39,812 nucleotides of DNA from Akkermansiaceae bacterium (GTDB lineage Bacteria; Verrucomicrobiota; Verrucomicrobiia; Verrucomicrobiales; Akkermansiaceae): the NCBI GenBank assembly GCA_022424905.1, contig JAKMGP010000303.1, positions 1-39,812 on the forward strand, written 5' to 3'. Shown here piece by piece: positions 16,846 through 26,312 of this stretch. The translations under genes were made by a program, and so were the position numbers. Each line of letters opens with the position of its first letter. Position 1 is the stretch's first letter. The notes beneath the pieces are model-generated. The model ran no database searches. It was given only the letters and a program-made list of their open reading frames with translations, and was not told where the DNA came from.

Positions 16846-18057
16846 TTGAAAAACACGATTATTCTCGTAAGCCTTTTGATGAACAGCTCCGCAGGCGAAT
16901 GGCCGGGATGGCGTGGTCCAACCGGGGATGGTGTAGCTCCCGACGAAAAAGCTCCGCTTGAGTGGTCGATCGAAAAGGATGTAAATTGGAAAGTTAAGAT
17001 CCCCGGCAAGGGGCATGCTTCACCGATTATTTGGGGCGACGAGCTCTTTTTGGTTTCGGCTGACGAAGATTCAGGAGAACGGCTCCTCATGTGCCTCAGC
17101 ATCAAGTCAGGAAAGACCCTTTGGAAAAAAACTGTTCTCGAATCGCCTATCGAAAAAGTACACCGCAAAAACAGCCGAGCTTCGAGCACTCCAGTGACCG
17201 ATGGTAAGTCAATTTACGTGAGCTTCCTTGATCAAGAGAATATGTTTATTGCAGCTTACAATTTGGAGGGGACGAAGCTCTGGGAAAACCGCCCTGGCAT
17301 TTTTTCAAGTGTCCACGGTTACTGCTCCAGCCCGATTCTCTGGAAGGATAAGGTTATCATTAATGGTGACCACGACGGGAACGCTTACATCGTGGCTTTA
17401 AATAAAGAGACCGGGAACGAAGTATGGAAGACGCCAAGACCAAATAAGACACGAAGTTATTGCACCCCCTTAATCCGCACCATCGGCGGACGAAACCAAC
17501 TCATTCTCTCGGGAAGTAAAAGCGTGGCTTCTTACGATCCCGATACTGGGCAGCAACACTGGATCATCGACGGTCCCACCGATCAGTTTGTCGCCTCTTT
17601 GGTTTACGATCAAAAATACCTCTACATGACGTGTGGATTTCCCAGTAAACATATGATGGCAATTGATCCCACCGGCAGCGGAAACGTCACCGACACCCAT
17701 GTGATCTGGCATACCCGCAAGAACCCATCCTACGTTCCCAGTCCGGTAGTAGTGAACGGTTACTATCTCGCAGTTTCAGATTCGGGGACGGCGACCTGTT
17801 GGAAGGCTCAAGAAGGTAAATTACTCTGGAAGCAGAAACTTGGGCGCGAGCACTCAGCCTCACTCGTGGTCTTTCGAGATCATGTTGTTTTTGGATCCGA
17901 AAAAGGATTGATCACCGTAGTCAAACCTGGTCCAGAATTTCAGGAGGTCGCTAAAATGGAGCTCAGTGAACCACTCTGGGCCTCACCGGTTATTACGGAC
18001 GGATATTGGTTCCTCCGCGGTGAAGAGCACCTTTTCTGTATTGGTAAACGAAATTAA
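16846..18057 (+). CDS. Secreted PQQ-type beta-propeller repeat protein
   Basis: About 403 aa. I prefer TTG 16846 as start because GAGGAG lies about 9 bases upstream and it opens a signal peptide (KNTIILVSLLMNSSAG); a GTG at 16828 in the same frame has no ribosome site. The mature protein begins WPGWRGPTGDGVAP, the standard N-terminus of outer-membrane-protein-assembly-BamB-like/PQQ-like propellers in this phylum. Repeats with W-x-x-x motifs follow: SGKTLWKKTVLE, TKLWENRPG, GNEVWKTPRP, GQQHWIIDG, EGKLLWKQKLG. No PQQ ligand set or enzyme domain is evident, so it may be a scaffold or binding protein. It is divergent from copy 1 of the DUF1553 gene, sharing a 129-base region that probably holds both promoters. 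Confidence 0.85.
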   Translation: MKNTIILVSLLMNSSAGEWPGWRGPTGDGVAPDEKAPLEWSIEKDVNWKVKIPGKGHASPIIWGDELFLVSADEDSGERLLMCLSIKSGKTLWKKTVLESPIEKVHRKNSRASSTPVTDGKSIYVSFLDQENMFIAAYNLEGTKLWENRPGIFSSVHGYCSSPILWKDKVIINGDHDGNAYIVALNKETGNEVWKTPRPNKTRSYCTPLIRTIGGRNQLILSGSKSVASYDPDTGQQHWIIDGPTDQFVASLVYDQKYLYMTCGFPSKHMMAIDPTGSGNVTDTHVIWHTRKNPSYVPSPVVVNGYYLAVSDSGTATCWKAQEGKLLWKQKLGREHSASLVVFRDHVVFGSEKGLITVVKPGPEFQEVAKMELSEPLWASPVITDGYWFLRGEEHLFCIGKRN

Positions 18058-18105
18058 TTCCACTCTCGATGACCTCAAATAATCCGAGCGGAATGGCCAC
18101 ATCCG

Positions 18106-20574
18106 TTATTCGGCGCCTGCTTCAGGAATGAGAACTTCTCGTGGCTTAGCTCCATCGGCTGGACCCACGATGCCACGAGCTTCCAAGATATCGATCATGC
18201 GGGCTGCACGGGTGTAACCCAGACGAAGGCGGCGCTGTAGGAGCGAGGTGCTGGCCTTTCCTTCGGCACGAAGCACTTCCATGCAGCGCTCGAGTGCCTC
18301 CTCATCAGCATCTGAGACTTCTTCGCCACCACCATCGCCACCAGACCCACCGCTTTCAATGACCTTCTGGATACTCTCTTCAAATCGCTGTTCGGTTTGG
18401 TTCGCGCAGAAGTTGACGATTTGCTCGACTTCTTCGTCCGAAACAAAAGCACCTTGGGCGCGTTCCAATTTGGCTGAGCCAGGGGGCAGGAAGAGCATGT
18501 CTCCTTTACCAACCAATTTTTCAGCGCCCTTATTATCGAGAATGACACGGCTATCGAGTGATGACGAAACCTGAAACGCAATGCGACTTGGAATATTCGC
18601 CTTAATAATACCCGTGACAACATCGGCACGTGGAGTTTGAGTCGCTACGATCAAGTGGATACCGGCAGCACGGGCCTTTTGAGCGATCCGGGCAATCGCT
18701 CCCTCGACATCAGCGGGAGCGGTCTGCATGAGATCAGCAAGCTCATCAATAATGACAACGATGTAAGGAAAACGGTCCGGCACCTCGAGATCGTCTTCAT
18801 GAACCTCATCATCCTCCGAAGCGATTGGGCCGAGATCGCCATCCTCAAAAGCCTTAGCCATAGATTCAACCGCCTCCTCGTCGACAATGGAATCAAGATC
18901 CTCTTGCTCTTCCGGCGTGAGGACTTCTTCCTCAGTGCGAACCCGGCTGTTGAAGCTATCAAAGTTTCTTACTCCAAGTTTTGCGAAAATCTTGTAGCGA
19001 CGTTCCATCTCATTGACACACCAATTTAAAGCCCCAACAACCCGCTTGGGATCAGTAACAACTGGCACGACAAGATGCGGCAACTTGGCGTAAACCTGCA
19101 TTTCCACGACCTTGGGGTCGATCATGATGAAGCGGAGTTCGTCGGGGCCAAACTTATAAAGAATACTTGTGATGATGGAATTGATACAAACTGACTTACC
19201 CGCGCCGGTCGCACCAGCTACGAGACAGTGGGGCATCGCAGCGAGATCACCCACCACGGTATTTCCATAAACATCCTTACCAAGGGCGAGAGGAATCTTT
19301 CGCTTGGAACTGCGAAACGATTCATCCTGAAGAAGTTCACGAAGCGCCACGGCCACCCGGTCATCATTCGCAATTTCGATCCCTACCGTATCTTTACCTG
19401 GGATTGGCGCGAGAATATTGATTCGCTCGGCCTTCGTGGCACGCGCGAGATCAGCTTCAAGTTGGGTAATACGGCTCACCCGCAAGCCAATAGCGGGGTA
19501 GATTTCATAACGCGTAATAGTAGGCCCACGAGTGATATCGCCAGCTGTCACCTCAACACCAAAAGCGCGACAGGTCTCAATGATCATTGTTTGGGTCGCT
19601 AGAAGTTCTTCGCTAAAGTCTTCTGGCTCGACATCATTCTCTTCGTCAAATTCAAGAAGGTCAAATCCGGGTAACTCGTAATCCTCAAACCCCTCAGTGC
19701 TAAGCCCTGTATGAGTCGGCTTCTTACGCTCAAAAGGCCGAGCTCCGGCAAGAGGAGCTACCTTTTTCTGGGATGAATCAATAATTTGCGGTGTTGGAAT
19801 CTGCCTCAGTTGAAGGACTCCCTGACCATCTTCCTCAGTACTGGATTCTGAACCAAGAGTTGGGTCATCGACAGATTGGCCCTTCTTACGCTTGGCGCGT
19901 TTTTTTGCGGGGGCAGGTGGCGCCGGCCTGGCAGCCCGCTTCGCGCGTGAGTTGGAAATGAATTTACGAACCGTTACCAAAGAGGTTTGGGCAAAGGCAA
20001 TTGGATGCCATCCGGTTAAAAGAATCACGCTGGCAAAATAAACCCCCAACAGGACGATGGCCGATCCCAACGTTCCCAGCAGGCTTTTGAAGACAAAATT
20101 ACCAAGACCCTCGCCAATCGCACCACCTGGCCAATTTCCAAAGTGGACGCTTCCAAAAATCTCAAGAACGCTAAAGAGAGCAGCACTCGCAAACATCAAC
20201 GAACCGAAACCAAGCAAAGTATGAAGACCCAGCCGGCTTTTAAACCATGCCACTACAAACCCAAGCCAGATCGTTCCAGCCGCAAGCAAATAGGCTGCTG
20301 CTCCAAAAAGAGCAATAAAGACGAATCCGATCAAAGCACCCACCGGGCCGATCAAATTTTGGGTATCGCGCGACTCGGCTCCTTCCGGAGCAAAGCTTCC
20401 GAAGAACTTCCAATCGACGAAGTCGACAGTAGTAAATCTAATTAGAGAGCAGAAAATCAATAGACCCATCAAGATTAACCCGATCCCAATCAACTCCTGG
20501 CCACCCTCTTTTTTCAACACCGCGTGCTGCCTCCTGGGCTTTTTTTGCTTGGCCATGATCTTAAACGGAGACAC
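18106..20574 (-). CDS. ftsK: FtsK/SpoIIIE-family DNA translocase
   Basis: 822 aa. FtsK anchors at the septum and pumps chromosomal DNA during segregation. N-terminal membrane segments lie at about 28-45, 75-110, 118-140 and 165-190, then a basic and acidic linker to about 320. The motor has Walker A GATGAGKS (454-461), Walker B IVVIIDELAD (605-614) and TQTPRADVVTG. A C-terminal winged-helix gamma domain (about 755-815; LLQRRLRLGYTRAARMIDIL) would read polar KOPS-type sites. Between RNFDSFNSR and the Walker B strand lies an acidic stretch, about 545-600, longer than usual. I keep the GTG start at 20574 because GGGGAG is 4 bases upstream; ATG 20556 is a good alternative. It is transcribed alone. 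Confidence 0.93.
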   Translation of the reverse strand: MSPFKIMAKQKKPRRQHAVLKKEGGQELIGIGLILMGLLIFCSLIRFTTVDFVDWKFFGSFAPEGAESRDTQNLIGPVGALIGFVFIALFGAAAYLLAAGTIWLGFVVAWFKSRLGLHTLLGFGSLMFASAALFSVLEIFGSVHFGNWPGGAIGEGLGNFVFKSLLGTLGSAIVLLGVYFASVILLTGWHPIAFAQTSLVTVRKFISNSRAKRAARPAPPAPAKKRAKRKKGQSVDDPTLGSESSTEEDGQGVLQLRQIPTPQIIDSSQKKVAPLAGARPFERKKPTHTGLSTEGFEDYELPGFDLLEFDEENDVEPEDFSEELLATQTMIIETCRAFGVEVTAGDITRGPTITRYEIYPAIGLRVSRITQLEADLARATKAERINILAPIPGKDTVGIEIANDDRVAVALRELLQDESFRSSKRKIPLALGKDVYGNTVVGDLAAMPHCLVAGATGAGKSVCINSIITSILYKFGPDELRFIMIDPKVVEMQVYAKLPHLVVPVVTDPKRVVGALNWCVNEMERRYKIFAKLGVRNFDSFNSRVRTEEEVLTPEEQEDLDSIVDEEAVESMAKAFEDGDLGPIASEDDEVHEDDLEVPDRFPYIVVIIDELADLMQTAPADVEGAIARIAQKARAAGIHLIVATQTPRADVVTGIIKANIPSRIAFQVSSSLDSRVILDNKGAEKLVGKGDMLFLPPGSAKLERAQGAFVSDEEVEQIVNFCANQTEQRFEESIQKVIESGGSGGDGGGEEVSDADEEALERCMEVLRAEGKASTSLLQRRLRLGYTRAARMIDILEARGIVGPADGAKPREVLIPEAGAE

Positions 20575-20696
20575 TCAACTCCCCTGTGAGAACTAATTTC
20601 GCATAAGAACGGTAGATCAGGCAAGAAGGAACTTAAAGGTATCTGCATAGTCTGGATTTCTTAAATAATCGCTCAAACCTCAGTTTTCTTGTCGAA

Positions 20697-21656
20697 ATGC
20701 CCCTCCCCCCCCATTTTGGAGGGGTGGAACCAATTTCATTTTCTCCGATTTACATGACTCGCGTGTGGGGTGGGCGCTCGCTGGAAACGATCTATCAGCG
20801 AAACCTCCCGGATGATCAGCCCTACGGGGAATCTTGGGAAATGAGCGATCGTCCTGATGAACAATCCATTGTTTCGTCTGGCCCTTACGCTGGGAAATCA
20901 CTCCACGATCTTTGGACCAATCACCGCGAGGCAATCTTTGGAAAGGGATTCACCGGAGACCGTTTCCCACTTCTCATAAAAATTCTAGATGCTCGTGATG
21001 ATCTTTCTATTCAGGTCCATCCACCTGAGAACCTTTCCCATGAATTAGGGGGCGAACCAAAAACCGAAATGTGGTATATCGCCGACTGCGACCCCGGAGC
21101 TAAACTTTACATTGGCCTGAAAAATAAGTGTACACGTGAGACATTCCAACAGTCCCTCTCTGATGGAACCGTGGAAGAGCAAGTCCACGCAGTTAGTCCA
21201 GAACCGGGCGAATCGATTTTCATCCCGTCAGGTCGACTGCACGCAATCGGCGCCGGGTTCCTCATTTATGAAATCCAGCAAAACTCAGACACCACTTACC
21301 GGGTTTTTGATTGGAATCGCGTCGGGCTCAGCGGCGCTCCACGGGACCTTCACATTGAAGAATCTATGGCCTCCATCGACTTCAATGATGTCGAACCTAG
21401 AATGGATCAACCAGATGGCGACTCTCTTGCATCCTGCGAATACTTCGTCGTCCAACGCCATAAGCTTTCGAAGCTCGAAGAGATCACGAACACAAACGAT
21501 TCTTTTTCAATCATCACAGTGATCTCCGGAAAAATAAGCTCCCGCAAAGGGTGCATATTTAAAACCGGCGACTCCCTAATCTTGCCGAGAAACGCCAGTC
21601 CGCTAACCGTCGAAGGAGACTGCCAAATCCTACGCACCACTTTGCCAGGCGCCTGA
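20697..21656 (+). CDS. manA: Mannose-6-phosphate isomerase, class I
   Basis: 319 aa, the short form of type I phosphomannose isomerase. It interconverts mannose 6-phosphate and fructose 6-phosphate. Cupin metal-site blocks are visible: LLIKILDARDDLSIQVHPP (Gln and His), KTEMWYI (Glu) and GRLHAIGAG (His). Residues 10-30 (VEPISFSPIYMTRVWGG) match the family start, so the first nine residues, MPLPPHFGG, are extra. They are encoded by a C-rich run with eight consecutive C (20705-20712), and the stretch 20700-20724 can fold into a hairpin just after the ATG. GTG 20724 is a possible alternative start. Neighbours give no pathway context. Confidence 0.9.
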   Translation: MPLPPHFGGVEPISFSPIYMTRVWGGRSLETIYQRNLPDDQPYGESWEMSDRPDEQSIVSSGPYAGKSLHDLWTNHREAIFGKGFTGDRFPLLIKILDARDDLSIQVHPPENLSHELGGEPKTEMWYIADCDPGAKLYIGLKNKCTRETFQQSLSDGTVEEQVHAVSPEPGESIFIPSGRLHAIGAGFLIYEIQQNSDTTYRVFDWNRVGLSGAPRDLHIEESMASIDFNDVEPRMDQPDGDSLASCEYFVVQRHKLSKLEEITNTNDSFSIITVISGKISSRKGCIFKTGDSLILPRNASPLTVEGDCQILRTTLPGA

Positions 21657-21794
21657 ATTTAGAGTGTATCACCTTTTTAGCCGCCTTGGCATTATGTAGG
21701 TGCACCGATCAATAATAAGTCCACGAAGACTAATGACGGTAAGGCAACCCGCTATTTATCGTGATGCAAGTTTCTCCACCCGTTCAAACCGGAT

Positions 21795-23192
21795 CTAAGA
21801 CACGATATTCTTGATAACCTTTACTCCGGGTTCAACTCCAGTAAGGCGCATATCCAGACCCTGAAACTTATAGCTAAACTTCTGATGATCGATTCCCAGC
21901 TGATGAAGCATTGTGGCATGTAGATCATGCACTGTAACCACATCTTCGACTGCATTGTAGCCGAAGTCATCAGTAGCTCCGTGGGTCACGCCACCTTTGA
22001 TTCCTCCCCCGGCCATCCAAAGAGAAAAACCTTTAATGTGGTGATCTCGACCAGGGTTGTTACCGCCTCCTTGTGACATCGGAGTGCGCCCAAACTCTCC
22101 ACCCCAAATCACCAAAGTATCATCGAGCATTCCTCGTTGCTTTAAATCCTGCACCAGAGCCCAGCTTGCGCGATCCACCAATTTCGCGGTCCCTGCCACC
22201 CCATTTTTCACTCCCCCATGATGATCCCATCCACGATGGTACAACTGAATGAAACGAACCCCCCGCTCCGCAAGACGCCGGGCCAACAAACAATTACTCG
22301 CGAACGAACCATCACCGGGTTTCGCACCATACATTTCAAGGGTGTCCTTCGATTCTCCTTTCAAGTCCACCAACTCGGGGACACTCGCCTGCATCCGGAA
22401 TGCCATTTCATACTGCGCAATTTTAGTCGCAATTTCAGGGTCGTCAGCGAGACCATTACGAATCGAATTCAAGCCTTTCACAGCATCAATCACTTGACGT
22501 TGATCTGAACGCTTAACCCCCTTAGGATTTCCGACATAGAGCACCGGGTCTCCTTTGGAGTGGAAATGAACCCCTTGATATTTACTAGGCAAGAACCCGC
22601 TGTGCCACTGGCGCGAGGCAATCGGCTGACTCTGACCTCCACCCACCGAGGTGAGGACCACAAATCCCGGAAGATCTTTAGTCTCGCTACCGAGGCCGTA
22701 TTGGATCCATGAACCCATACACGGACGACCTGAGATCTGGGTCCCCGAATTCATAAAAGTATGAGCCGGGTCGTGATTAATTTGCTTGGTTGTCATCGAT
22801 CGAACGATCGCGATATCATCAGCCATTTTCCCGATAAACGGAAGCTGCGAGGAAATCTCCTGCCCCGATTTTCCCTGTTTGATAAAATCCCATTGTGGCC
22901 CAAGACATTTCAAAGCCTTGCCTTGCAACTGCGCGATTGGCTGTCCTTTGGTAATCGATTCAGGCATGGGCTGTCCGTGCATCTTAGCAAGAGTCGGCTT
23001 GTAATCGAGCGTCTCGAGATGGGATGGCCCGCCCGCCATACAAAGAAATATAACCCGCTTGGCCTTGGGGTCCCCCGCCATCTTAATATCGTCCGGGATA
23101 CCCTCGGCAAAAAGCTGACGCTGAAACGCCAGCGCTCCAATTCCTACCGTAGCTTGATTCAAAAAGGTTCGTCTGTTTGTCGTATCAATCAT
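21795..23192 (-). CDS. DUF1501 secreted protein (copy 2)
   Basis: 465 aa, related to the protein at 12254. A Tat-type motif (NRRTFLNQATVGIGAL) stands at the N-terminus. The same landmarks follow: AKRVIFLCMAGGPSHLETLDYKP, FIQLYHRGWDHHGG, LVIWGGEFGRTPMSQG, PGRDHHIKGFS, and VTVHDLHATMLHQLGIDH near the end. The ATG at 23192 is followed directly by the Tat region. It lies 5 bases after its DUF1553 partner and is surely co-transcribed with it. The reaction of DUF1501 proteins is unknown; the fold is related to sulfatases and phosphatases. Confidence 0.92.
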   Translation of the reverse strand: MIDTTNRRTFLNQATVGIGALAFQRQLFAEGIPDDIKMAGDPKAKRVIFLCMAGGPSHLETLDYKPTLAKMHGQPMPESITKGQPIAQLQGKALKCLGPQWDFIKQGKSGQEISSQLPFIGKMADDIAIVRSMTTKQINHDPAHTFMNSGTQISGRPCMGSWIQYGLGSETKDLPGFVVLTSVGGGQSQPIASRQWHSGFLPSKYQGVHFHSKGDPVLYVGNPKGVKRSDQRQVIDAVKGLNSIRNGLADDPEIATKIAQYEMAFRMQASVPELVDLKGESKDTLEMYGAKPGDGSFASNCLLARRLAERGVRFIQLYHRGWDHHGGVKNGVAGTAKLVDRASWALVQDLKQRGMLDDTLVIWGGEFGRTPMSQGGGNNPGRDHHIKGFSLWMAGGGIKGGVTHGATDDFGYNAVEDVVTVHDLHATMLHQLGIDHQKFSYKFQGLDMRLTGVEPGVKVIKNIVS

Positions 23193-23197
23193 GGCGT

Positions 23198-26100
23198 CTA
23201 GAATCGTGAGGTTGTTTCGTAAGCGTTAAGAATGACTCGGCCCACCTGCCCCCAGGCTGCCGCTTCGTGCGCAGGAACATTGGCGGTTGATGGCCATTTT
23301 CCAGTAGAAAGGAAGGCGGTTGCCGCTTCGGGATCATCTTTAAATTTTTTCAGTTGCGATTGATAAACCTTCGCCAAAAGGTCCACCTCTTCCGTGGTTC
23401 CCTCCCGCGATAATGCTTCAGTCAAACCCCATGCTATTTTCTCTGAGGCCGTCCCTTTATGTTCAGCCATCCGAGCTCCAAAAACACGCGAGGCTTCTAC
23501 AAAAATCGGATCATTTAGCATTGCCAGAGCCTGTTGGGGAATATTCGAGCGTGAACGCTCAGCAGTGCATTCCTCGCGACTCGTAGCATCAAAGGCAACC
23601 ATTGAGGGATGGGGGAAAGTTCGGCATTGAAAAGTATACACCGAGCGTCGGTAGAGATCACCTCCTTCGCTCGCCTTCCAAACTTTCCTGGGAAAATTCA
23701 AATGCTGCCAAAACCCAGCCGGCTGGTAAGGCTTCACACTCTCACCACCTAACTTTTTATCATTGAGAAGATCAGAAATCTTAAGCGCACCATCGCGAAC
23801 GAATTCCGCATCCACCCGCCAGCGGCCTTGCCTTGCAAGCAGACTGTTCGAAGGGTCCTTTTCACGTAAGAACGAACTCACTCCAGACTGCTGAAGGTAG
23901 ATCTGGCTAGAGACTATTTTCTTCACCATTCTTTTCATATCCCAGCCTCCATCACGAAAATCAGCAGCCAACCAGTCAAGCAACTTGGGATGCGTCGGGA
24001 CCTCCCCCTGGCCACCCAAATCGATGACATTGGGAGATAACCCACGACCAAAAAACAAACGCCAAACCCGGTTCATCGTTGAGCGAGCAGTAAGCGGGTT
24101 ATCCTTGTGCAAAATCCACTCCGCCAAATCAAGCCGGCTTGCCCGACCATCCACGTTCCACATCTCTTTTTGCAGGAACTCAGGCACCGCAGGTTGAACG
24201 ATTTCGCCAGAATCATCCAGCCAGTTTCCTCGCGGTAGGATGCGTGTGACTCGGGGAGTCTCCAGCGCCTCAGAAACCAGCATCTTGCGCATCCCGCCTT
24301 CAATTTTTTTCAACTCCTCCTCGAGCGTCCGTAGTTTAGAATTTTGAGCAAGAACCTCGGGAGCGATCGAGAGATAATAATTTCTTAAAACTTCATTCTC
24401 TTTCGGAGTTTTTTTGGAACTTGCAAAAGCTTCCATGACTTCAGGAGCTGGCCCAAGTGAATCTTTCAGGTCGGCATGGCCCACTGCAGCCATCGAAAGA
24501 CCGAAGCGTGCGATATTGTGGGATTCAAAAGGCGATTGATAATGCAATGTCACGTCTAGCGCCTCGCCCCCTTTGAGTTCAACAGGCTTCTCGAGAGCAA
24601 AGGCCGCACGACGGATTCCCTTCCGCCCTTCCGGCATATTTGCACCAACAGCCCAACCTGTCTTCTGATCCCCATCAACCGCAGCTTTTGCAGGAAAGTT
24701 GGGCTGCTCCACATCAGCAGTAACCGAGGAAACCTTAAGCTTCTCCCTCCCTTTTTTAATCTCAATTTCGGTGAGGACAAAATTCCCATTCCCTCTCGAA
24801 AAACCATCTTTCACTGAAAAACTTTCGTGAGTCAGCGCCTCTAGTTTAATTGCCGAAACCTTCCCGGGAGAAGATATTTTGAAGGAATAAGTTGCAGTAG
24901 CTGCGATTTTTCCACCTTCTAAAACTGTTCCGTCATCTAGGATTTTTAATGTGGTGCCCTCTGGCGTCTTGAATTCACTAAACTTTACTGAACGCCATAC
25001 CGAGCCCCCTAATTTGGCCCCGGCAAGCCACTCCTTAAATCCCGCAGAAAACTTCGCTCTAAAATCAGAATCATTTTTGAGAAGTTTCTCCACCTTGCCA
25101 TTCTCGATCGCATTTTTGAGTTCGGCAATACGAGCCTTTTCTTCGGCCCCTGGCACTCGTAAGTTCGGCCGCCGTTTCCCGATTCCGTTCTCACGAATAT
25201 CATCGAAAAATGCAGCCATTGAATAAAAGTCGCGCGCTGTAAAGGGATCATATTTATGGTCATGACACTGAGCACACCCCAGGGTTGATCCCAGCCAGAC
25301 CTCCGAAACATTTCTCACCCGATCCGCCGCATAAATAGCGCGATATTCCTTATCTTGCGCTCCTCCTTCTTCGGTTGTTTGAAGAAGCCGATTGTAGCCC
25401 GAGGCGACCTTCTGTTCGAGGCTAGCATTCGGTAAAAGATCACCCGCAAGTTGCTCAATCGTAAAATCCGTAAAAGGCTTATTCCGATTGAAGGCATTGA
25501 TGACATAGTCACGATAGGGCGAAACCATCATCGGATTATCGCTGTGATATCCGATAGTGTCTGCATAACGGACCAAATCGAGCCACCACACTGCCATGCG
25601 CTCGCCGTATTTTGGATCCGCCAAAAAACGATCCACCAATGAGCCCCATGCACCAGGGGACTGATCTTCTAAAAATTCTGCCCGCTCCTGAGCCGAAGGT
25701 GGAATACCCCGCAGATCCCACGAAAGTCGACGTAGCAAAACCTCCTTCGAGGCAGGCTTACTTCCCTGTATCCCAGCAGCGCCCCATTTTTGGGACACGA
25801 AATGATCAATCTCCTCGCCTTTCGGAGCCTCAGTTTTCTTAATCTCCTCGTAGGCCCAATGCTCTTGATACCCAGCACCTTGTTCAATCCACGTTCTGAG
25901 CGTTTCAATTTCCTCAGGATTCAAGACCTTGTGAGACTCCGGAGGAGGCATAACCTCTTTCTTCTTTTTGCTAGTAATTCTTAAATACAGCTCTGATTCC
26001 TTTACCTTGCCCGGAACCACCGCAGAATACCCTCCCAAATCTTCATAAGCACCCTCGGGCGTGTCCAATCGCAGATCCGCTTCACGGGTCTCTGGGTCAA

Positions 26101-26221
26101 AACCATGGCAGAAGAAGCATTTATCTGAGAGGATCGGGCGAACATCTCGCTGGAAGTCAACCTTCTCCTCCGCCGCAACGGCCAACCCAATTGATAAAAT
26201 TGCAATCCAAGCGATTTTCAC
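23198..26221 (-). CDS. PSCyt1/DUF1549/DUF1553 secreted cytochrome c-domain protein (copy 2)
   Basis: 1007 aa. The GTG start at 26221 opens a signal peptide (KIAWIAILSIGLAVAA). The heme motif CFFCH lies at residues 35-39, in a PSCyt1 domain with VMPPPESHKVLNPEE. DUF1549 shows MAVWWLDLVRYADTIGYHSD and LGCAQCHDHKYDP with a second CxxCH. A central beta-rich insertion with GNGNFVLTEIEI and KTGWAVG matches the equivalent region of copy 1. DUF1553 has ILHKDNPLTARSTMNRVWR and FPHPSMVAFDATSREECT. Domain order is the same as copy 1 but the two differ clearly in sequence, so they are not a recent duplication. It is divergent from the exonuclease gene. Confidence 0.92.
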   Translation of the reverse strand: MKIAWIAILSIGLAVAAEEKVDFQRDVRPILSDKCFFCHGFDPETREADLRLDTPEGAYEDLGGYSAVVPGKVKESELYLRITSKKKKEVMPPPESHKVLNPEEIETLRTWIEQGAGYQEHWAYEEIKKTEAPKGEEIDHFVSQKWGAAGIQGSKPASKEVLLRRLSWDLRGIPPSAQERAEFLEDQSPGAWGSLVDRFLADPKYGERMAVWWLDLVRYADTIGYHSDNPMMVSPYRDYVINAFNRNKPFTDFTIEQLAGDLLPNASLEQKVASGYNRLLQTTEEGGAQDKEYRAIYAADRVRNVSEVWLGSTLGCAQCHDHKYDPFTARDFYSMAAFFDDIRENGIGKRRPNLRVPGAEEKARIAELKNAIENGKVEKLLKNDSDFRAKFSAGFKEWLAGAKLGGSVWRSVKFSEFKTPEGTTLKILDDGTVLEGGKIAATATYSFKISSPGKVSAIKLEALTHESFSVKDGFSRGNGNFVLTEIEIKKGREKLKVSSVTADVEQPNFPAKAAVDGDQKTGWAVGANMPEGRKGIRRAAFALEKPVELKGGEALDVTLHYQSPFESHNIARFGLSMAAVGHADLKDSLGPAPEVMEAFASSKKTPKENEVLRNYYLSIAPEVLAQNSKLRTLEEELKKIEGGMRKMLVSEALETPRVTRILPRGNWLDDSGEIVQPAVPEFLQKEMWNVDGRASRLDLAEWILHKDNPLTARSTMNRVWRLFFGRGLSPNVIDLGGQGEVPTHPKLLDWLAADFRDGGWDMKRMVKKIVSSQIYLQQSGVSSFLREKDPSNSLLARQGRWRVDAEFVRDGALKISDLLNDKKLGGESVKPYQPAGFWQHLNFPRKVWKASEGGDLYRRSVYTFQCRTFPHPSMVAFDATSREECTAERSRSNIPQQALAMLNDPIFVEASRVFGARMAEHKGTASEKIAWGLTEALSREGTTEEVDLLAKVYQSQLKKFKDDPEAATAFLSTGKWPSTANVPAHEAAAWGQVGRVILNAYETTSRF

Positions 26222-26312
26222 GTCTATTATACGGGTAAAATACGATAATTTCTCAAATTCACGTCACAATTTGACCGATTTTCACAGGGGCCATCGCCAG
26301 CCTTGGCAACCG

